Source of the DNA: Cellulomonas fimi
Lineage (GTDB): Bacteria > Actinomycetota > Actinomycetes > Actinomycetales > Cellulomonadaceae
DNA: 64,000 bases
NCBI RefSeq assembly: GCF_028583725.1
Contig: NZ_CP110680.1
Coordinates: 558,001 to 622,000 of the forward strand
Direction: 5' to 3'
The notes beneath the pieces were generated by a model. That model did no database searches and had not been told where the DNA came from. It saw only the letters and a program-made list of their open reading frames with translations. A program made the position numbers and the translations under genes. Positions 60,001 through 64,000 of the stretch are shown piece after piece (the stretch's first letter is position 1; the number at the start of each line of letters is the position of its first letter).

Positions 60001-62809
60001 CGCCGACGTCGGCCTCGCGTACCGGTACCACGTCGTCGCGCTCGACCCGTCGGGGGCCGAGTCCGTGCCGACCGACGTGCTCGACGTGACGACCGTCGAC
60101 CCGTCCGTGCCCGTCGCGGGCGTGCCGTTCGGCGTGACGCTGGGCGCGGTGAACAAGAACGACGTGACCGTGCGGTGGACGCCCGTCGACGGCGCGCTGT
60201 TCTACCAGGTGTACCGGTCGGAGTCCGTGAGCGGGCCGTACGCGCTCGTCGGGCGGGCGTCGACCGCGTCCTACACGGACACGACGGTGCTGACGACGAT
60301 CGAGTACTCCTACCGCGTCGCGTCGGTCAACGCCGGTGGCGTGTCCGCACAGTCGCTCCCCGTGACGTCGCCCGCGGTCACGACGCTGTCCCGGCAGTCG
60401 GAACGTCTTGACCGGTCGCCGGTCGCGGTGGTCGTCGAGGGCGGCGTGTACGTCGGGTGGCGCATGCTCGGCACCGACCCCGCGTCGATCGGGTTCCACG
60501 TCTACCGCGACGGCACGCGCCTCACCACGGCACCGGTCGGCGGCTCGACCAACACCCTCGACGCGGGCGGCACCGCCACGTCCGTCTACCGGGTGAGCAG
60601 CGTCGTCGACGGCATCGAACGCTGGGCCACGCCCGAGTTCCGCCCGTGGGACGCGCAGCACCTCGACGTGCCGCTCGACAAGCCCACCGACGCGTACGCC
60701 AAGGACGGCCAGCCGTACACCTACAGCGCCAACGACGCGTCGGTCGGCGACCTCGACGGCGACGGGCAGTACGAGATCGTCGTCAAGTGGGACCCGTCCA
60801 ACGCGAAGGACAACTCCCAGGCCGGGTACACGGGCAACGTCTACCTCGACGCGTACGAGCTCGACGGCACCCGCCTCTGGCGGATCGACCTGGGCCGCAA
60901 CATCCGGGCCGGTGCGCACTACACCCAGTTCCAGGTGTTCGACCTGGACGGCGACGGGCGGGCCGAGGTCACGGCCAAGACCGCCGACGGCACCGTCGAC
61001 GGGGTGGGCGGCGTCATCGGCGACGCCCGCGCGGACTACCGCAACTCGAGCGGCTACGTCCTCACCGGGCCGGAGCTCCTCACCGTCTTCGACGGGCGCT
61101 CCGGTGCCGCGGTCGACACCGTCGACTACACGCCGCCGCGCGGCGACGTGTCCGCGTGGGGCGACGCCTACGGCAACCGCGTCGACCGGTTCCTCGCCGG
61201 CGTCGCCTACCTCGACGGCGAGCACCCGTCGCTCGTCGTGAGCCGCGGCTACTACACGCGCACCGTCATCGCGACGTACGACTTCGACGGCGCGCAGCTC
61301 GTGAAGCGGTGGGTGTTCGACTCCGACGTCGAGGGCGACCGGTACAAGGGCCAGGGCAACCACAACCTGTCCGTGGCCGACGTCGACGGGGACCAGAAGG
61401 ACGAGATCGTCTTCGGGTCCATGACGATCGACGACGACGGCGACCCGCTGTACGTCACCGGGCTCGGCCACGGCGATGCGCTGCACGTGTCCGACCTCGA
61501 CCCGTCCCGGCCCGGCCTGGAGGTGTTCGCCGCGCACGAGGAGGCGCCGTCGTCGAAGGGCATCGGCGCGACGTTCCGCGACGCCCGCACCGGCGAGGTG
61601 CTGTGGTCCATGCCGGCGACGCGCGACACCGGCCGCGCCGCCTCGGGCGACATCGACCCGGACCACACCGGCGCGGAGTCGTGGGCCGTCGTCAGCACCG
61701 GCGAGTGGAACTCGCGCTCGGGCGAGCTCCGGGCGGCCGACGGCACGCTGCTCGGCACGTCCATCCCCGCGGCGAACTTCCTCACGTGGTGGGACGGCGA
61801 CCTCCTGCGGGAGATCACCGACCACGACTGGGACACCACGACCACGACGGGCGTGCCGACGATCGCGAAGTGGTCGCCGTCCGCCGGGGCCGCCACGGAG
61901 GTCTACCGGGCGACCGGGACGCTGTCGAACAACAGCACCAAGGGGACCCCGGCGCTCCAGGCCGACCTGTTCGGTGACTGGCGCGAGGAGCTCGTCACCC
62001 GCCTCGCGGACTCGTCCGCGCTGCGCATCGCGACGACCGTCGACGTCACCCAGCACCGGCTGCGCACCCTGCAGTCCGACCCGGTGTACCGGCTCGGCGT
62101 CGCCTGGCAGAACACCGCCTACAACCAGCCGCCGCACACGTCGTACTTCCTCGGCGCGGGGATGACGGCCCCGCCGGCGCCGCGGCTCGCGCTCACGGGC
62201 GCGGACCCCGGCCCGGGGGAGCGCGTGCCCGGACCGGCGACCGGTGCACCCGCCCGCGGGGCGCTGTCGTCCGACAACTGGGACGGCGACGGGACCTACA
62301 CCGTCGCGCTCAACGTCTGGTGGGGGCAGAACGCGCACACGGTGACGCTCCTGGAGAACGGGGTCGAGGTGGCGCGGCGGGACCTCGTCGACGCCACGCC
62401 GTCCGCGCAGTCCGCCGCCTTCCAGGTGGCCGGCCGGGGCAACGGCACCTACGTCTACACCGCGGTGCTGGCCAACCAGCACGGGTCGACGACGACCGCC
62501 CCGCTGACCGTCGTCGTGAGCAAGGCGAACCCGGCGACGCCGGTGCTGAGCCACGACAACTGGGACGGCGACGGCACGTACACCGTCACGACCAACCTGT
62601 GGTGGGGCACCAACGCGACCGAGTACCGGCTGTACGAGGACGGCGTGCTGATCGACACCCAGGCGCTCGTCGCGAACGGCGTCCACGCCCAGAAGGCGGC
62701 CACGACCGTCACCGGCCGGGCCGTCGGGACGCACGTCTACCGCGCGGAGCTGTCCAACGCCGCCGGCACGACCAGCAGCACGGACCTGAAGGTGGTGGTC
62801 CGCCGCTGA
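57023..62809 (+). CDS. Secreted bifunctional rhamnogalacturonan acetylesterase (CE12) and rhamnogalacturonan lyase (PL11)
   Basis: A 1,928-aa exported enzyme. Rough order: signal peptide to residue 50; carbohydrate-binding-like module 52-205; FnIII 215-305; second module 315-454; SGNH/CE12 esterase 462-680 (WVTGDSTVQSY, GGRSSKNF, FVQFGHND, VDDTHFQEYGA); FnIII 695-785; third module 786-930; two FnIII to 1120; PL11 lyase 1123-1715 (QSERLDRSPVAVVVEGGVYV, DLDGDGQYEIVVKWDPSNAK, FDLDGDGRAEVTAKTADGT); two C-terminal repeats from 1747 and 1842 (each with NWDGDGTYTV). It would remove acetyl groups from and cleave the rhamnogalacturonan-I backbone. Both catalytic signatures look intact. Unsaturated products suit the TRAP-kdu locus in this window. 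Confidence 0.95.
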   Translation: MRPTRPRTPLPEPAPDRPHARRRRAAAAVAFTTALATGTFAAVALPAHAADGDPATWKFDLGTATSPVADGYRQVTEATRYDASTGFGIVPADGVTPISRDRGATDAADRDFVLATAWSFVVDVPNGTYDVTVRSGDLLASSSTTTTNLTLEGATAGTLKTKQVAVEGTWRTTVADGQLTLGVTGAGAGGYVNAVVVTAVTGEPGPDPEPEPDPTIAAPTALRLAHVTPGAATLRWNEVAGATGYVLTRADALAGPYTEVARTTGDVFATDAAVDTTTTHWYRVQTLTGAGASVPSAATVSSLAGDGVTDPTLPADGVLAFDLGSGALVPGSTRLDATSAYGPTTRAGFVDPSQVTATDRGTDDALRSDFVTVGDTELVVDLPAGDYTVDVVAGDATEASEIAITAEQMAKVATTAKPAGQFLEMSFDIAVVDGQLNLDFGGTAPKLAALTIRQQSPRAAGPKPTVWVTGDSTVQSYTADYAPQAGWGQMIDRYLSDDVVVDNRAIGGRSSKNFISQGRLDEVLRLIKPGDYLFVQFGHNDNTYGVDDRYAAPADYREYLRTYVDGARQRGATPVLVTPVSRRSFDATTGVFNVSFPEYVAAAKALAAETGTPLVDLSASSRAYLDEIGPEAAKAVFLHVPAGVYPNRPAGTVDDTHFQEYGAIQMARLVATDVAALDVPLADEVGGFEPPATVPDAPAGVVAGNVSNAGVQLTWTPVEGADVYRVYRKDAAAGDDAYALVATSTLAQAAVGGLVEGASYDLRVTAVNGRGESAPSATVRVTTKAALHKFDVQLAGSPVMPGYTEVNQNSRYTPETGWGWLDPTGMGGRDRGTNFPTPPNDLQRDFLLPGPQHVFAVDVPDGSYAVKTYNGDWIGTSRSNVQIEGKDWGASNAGAGSVSEKVSQPVLVTDGQLSIVMTGSSSRLNGIEITPLLLAPQDLVLDGVTIDGAAVSVALSWTGTDDNAGYRVYRQAEGATAPVVIGDTADTTFVDTTADVGLAYRYHVVALDPSGAESVPTDVLDVTTVDPSVPVAGVPFGVTLGAVNKNDVTVRWTPVDGALFYQVYRSESVSGPYALVGRASTASYTDTTVLTTIEYSYRVASVNAGGVSAQSLPVTSPAVTTLSRQSERLDRSPVAVVVEGGVYVGWRMLGTDPASIGFHVYRDGTRLTTAPVGGSTNTLDAGGTATSVYRVSSVVDGIERWATPEFRPWDAQHLDVPLDKPTDAYAKDGQPYTYSANDASVGDLDGDGQYEIVVKWDPSNAKDNSQAGYTGNVYLDAYELDGTRLWRIDLGRNIRAGAHYTQFQVFDLDGDGRAEVTAKTADGTVDGVGGVIGDARADYRNSSGYVLTGPELLTVFDGRSGAAVDTVDYTPPRGDVSAWGDAYGNRVDRFLAGVAYLDGEHPSLVVSRGYYTRTVIATYDFDGAQLVKRWVFDSDVEGDRYKGQGNHNLSVADVDGDQKDEIVFGSMTIDDDGDPLYVTGLGHGDALHVSDLDPSRPGLEVFAAHEEAPSSKGIGATFRDARTGEVLWSMPATRDTGRAASGDIDPDHTGAESWAVVSTGEWNSRSGELRAADGTLLGTSIPAANFLTWWDGDLLREITDHDWDTTTTTGVPTIAKWSPSAGAATEVYRATGTLSNNSTKGTPALQADLFGDWREELVTRLADSSALRIATTVDVTQHRLRTLQSDPVYRLGVAWQNTAYNQPPHTSYFLGAGMTAPPAPRLALTGADPGPGERVPGPATGAPARGALSSDNWDGDGTYTVALNVWWGQNAHTVTLLENGVEVARRDLVDATPSAQSAAFQVAGRGNGTYVYTAVLANQHGSTTTAPLTVVVSKANPATPVLSHDNWDGDGTYTVTTNLWWGTNATEYRLYEDGVLIDTQALVANGVHAQKAATTVTGRAVGTHVYRAELSNAAGTTSSTDLKVVVRR

Positions 62810-62816
62810 CGCACCG

Positions 62817-62856
62817 GCGCGGGCGGGCCGGCTCGCTGACACCGGCCCGCCCGCGC
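62817..62856 (+). terminator. Strong hairpin terminator after the PL11 gene
   Basis: GCGCGGGCGGGCCGG (62817-62831) pairs perfectly over 15 bp with 62842-62856 around a 10-nt loop, 7 nt after the stop codon. Confidence 0.92.
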
Positions 62857-62934
62857 TCTCACCGCTCGACGCCCTGCCCGGACCTGTCCGGACGGGGCGT
62901 CGGTGCGTCCGAGGCGACCCGTACGGTGGCCGTC

Positions 62935-63210
62935 ATGACGACGACCGAGCAGCTGCAGTTCGACACGACCATCGGCGTGGAGGTCAAGGGCGAGACCTGG
63001 AGCTGCGTCGAGATCCCCGGCTCGGCGGAGTTCTTCGGCACCGGCAAGACGGTCCGCGTCGACGCGACGGTCGACGACGTCGTGCTGGAGAACGTCGGCG
63101 CGATGGTCACCGGGACCGGCGGCCACATGGTGTCGCTGAGCGCGAAGATCCGGAAGCGTCTCGGCAAGGACGTCGGCGACCCCGTCCGCGTCACGATCAC
63201 GAAGCGCTAG
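62935..63210 (+). CDS. DUF1905 domain protein
   Basis: A 91-aa single-domain protein matching DUF1905: LQFDTTIGVEVKGETWSCVEIP, GTGKTVRVDATVDD, GHMVSLSAKIRKRLGKDVGD and VRVTITKR. The small beta-barrel is common in actinobacteria, often beside or fused to YdeI-like proteins, with no established function. The ATG at 62935 starts MTTTEQLQFD. It stands between two strong terminators, so it is transcribed alone. Confidence 0.9.
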   Translation: MTTTEQLQFDTTIGVEVKGETWSCVEIPGSAEFFGTGKTVRVDATVDDVVLENVGAMVTGTGGHMVSLSAKIRKRLGKDVGDPVRVTITKR

Positions 63211-63238
63211 CGCGCGCATCCTCCGGCGGAGGTGCGAC

Positions 63239-63279
63239 GACGGCCCGAGGGCGCGACATGGTCGCACTCTCGGGCCGTC
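63239..63279. terminator. Hairpin between convergent DUF1905 and dehydrogenase genes
   Basis: GACGGCCCGAG (63239-63249) pairs perfectly with CTCGGGCCGTC (63269-63279). The loop holds an inner GCGAC/GTCGC pairing. It is likely a bidirectional terminator. Confidence 0.85.
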
Positions 63280-63336
63280 CTGCCCGCCGCGGGGGTCGGG
63301 CCGGTCGCGCCGCCCGACGAGCCCCGGGCAGCGACG

Positions 63337-64000
63337 TCAGACGCGGACGACGACCTTGCCGCGGACGTGGCCCGACGCGCTCGCCTCGTGCGCCGCGGCG
63401 GCGTCGGCCAGGTCGAACACCTGCGCGACCTCGACGCGGACCTTGCCATCGTCGATCAGCGCGCCCAGCGCCGCGAGGTCCGCGGAGTCGGGGCGGACCC
63501 ACACGTAGTGGCCGCCGAGCTCGTCGCGGGCCTTGGCATCGACGATCGACGCGATCGTGCCGCCGTCCCGCAGCAGCGACGGTGCCGTCTCGACCGCGTC
63601 CGGGCTGCCGTAGTCCAGGACCACGTCGACACCGTCGGGGGCGACCGCACGGACCCGCTCGACGAGCCCGTCGCCGTACGTCACCGGCTCGGCGCCGAGA
63701 CCGCGCAGGTACTCGTGGTTCGACTCCGACGCGGTGCCGACGACGGTCGCGCCGAGCGCGCGGGCGATCTGCACGGCGAACCCGCCGACGCCACCCGCCG
63801 CGGCGTGCACGAGCACCGTCTGACCGGCGGACACACCGCTGCGCTGGATCGACTGGTACGCCGTGAGCCCGGCGAGCGGGACCGCGGCGGCCTCCTCGAA
63901 CGACAGGCTCGACGGCTTGGGCGCGAGCGTCCGGACCGGCGCGGACACGTACTCGGCGAAGGTCCCGCCGTGCACCCAGTCCTTGCGGACGTACCCGAAC
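63337..64000 (-). CDS. Medium-chain dehydrogenase/quinone oxidoreductase-like protein, 5' end beyond the window
   Basis: The C-terminal two thirds of a zinc-independent MDR (quinone oxidoreductase) protein. Visible are FAEYVSAPVRTLAPKPSSLSF, AAVPLAGLTAYQSI, the NADP motif VLVHAAAGGVGGFAVQIAR and the end FDLADAAAAHEASASGHVRGKVVVRV (quoted ends FDLADAAAAHEA and GKVVVRV). The family reduces quinones or enones with NADPH. The open frame runs past position 64000 (upstream residues FGYVRKDW are in frame), so the true start is outside the window and the GTG at 63975 is internal. Confidence 0.92.
   Translation of the reverse strand, partial: FGYVRKDWVHGGTFAEYVSAPVRTLAPKPSSLSFEEAAAVPLAGLTAYQSIQRSGVSAGQTVLVHAAAGGVGGFAVQIARALGATVVGTASESNHEYLRGLGAEPVTYGDGLVERVRAVAPDGVDVVLDYGSPDAVETAPSLLRDGGTIASIVDAKARDELGGHYVWVRPDSADLAALGALIDDGKVRVEVAQVFDLADAAAAHEASASGHVRGKVVVRV

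Noticed and set aside
56555..62842. Very long minus-strand open frame (about 2,095 codons) opposite the PL11 gene, and similar long antisense frames opposite clpC and the MMPL gene
   Set aside because: Translations are Arg/Val/Asp-rich low-complexity sequence without domains. Stop codons are rare in such GC-rich DNA, and the opposite strand encodes clear enzymes.

Overview
The window is very GC-rich DNA from an actinobacterium. The mix of ClpC, a DivIVA-type protein, GTG starts, GTGA/ATGA gene overlaps and many secreted plant-polysaccharide enzymes (GH3, GH64-CBM13, a CE12/PL11 giant) points to a Cellulomonas-like member of the Micrococcales. That placement is inferred from gene content only. 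No rRNA, tRNA, CRISPR array or insertion sequence was seen.

Layout. (1) 1-10.6 kb: GH3 glycosidase, TetR regulator, macrodomain protein, MMPL exporter, a small hydrolase, class V aminotransferase, RidA-like protein, a two-repeat DivIVA protein and a HAD phosphatase. (2) 10.7-13.3 kb: clpC with a candidate ClgR site. (3) 13.4-20.3 kb: a pectin-uronate locus with a TRAP transporter, kduI, an IclR regulator and kduD, an IclR-type operator at its promoter, and a divergent DUF4862-like gene. (4) 21.2-36.6 kb: a 12-gene, one-strand, mostly overlapping cluster. It holds the complete core pathway to 2-aminoethylphosphonate (PEP mutase, phosphonopyruvate decarboxylase, AEP transaminase). Interleaved are homologues of all three subunits of the bacterial-luciferase fatty acid reductase (LuxD fused to an FAD/NAD(P) protein, LuxC, LuxE), a MetRS-like enzyme without anticodon domain, a HisC-like aminotransferase, a cupin, a sarcosine-oxidase-like flavoprotein, a phosphoethanolamine-methyltransferase-like enzyme and an MFS exporter. 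This is the strongest candidate for an undescribed system: a phosphonate natural-product pathway using Lux-type carboxylate reduction. (5) 36.7-41.3 kb, opposite strand: an SsuABC-like transporter and a flavin monooxygenase, preceded by a cysteine-containing leader ORF and a hairpin. (6) 41.4-49.5 kb: a peptidase-fold/MIR-repeat protein, a sugar ABC transporter, and a LacI regulator fused to a DUF6807 domain followed by a Gfo/Idh/MocA dehydrogenase, with two palindromic operators between the divergent units. (7) 49.5-54.6 kb: a lipoprotein and a CHAT-protease operon (44-aa peptide, three-helix membrane protein, TPR-CHAT). (8) 55-64 kb: GH64-CBM13 glucanase, a 1,928-aa rhamnogalacturonan acetylesterase/lyase, a DUF1905 protein and a truncated medium-chain dehydrogenase.

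Working together: the PL11/CE12 enzyme would deacetylate and cleave rhamnogalacturonan-I outside the cell, and the TRAP-KduI-KduD-IclR unit could import and metabolise the unsaturated uronates. The phosphonate and sulfur operons converge on a shared 12-bp-stem hairpin, so they appear to be separate transcription units that happen to be neighbours.
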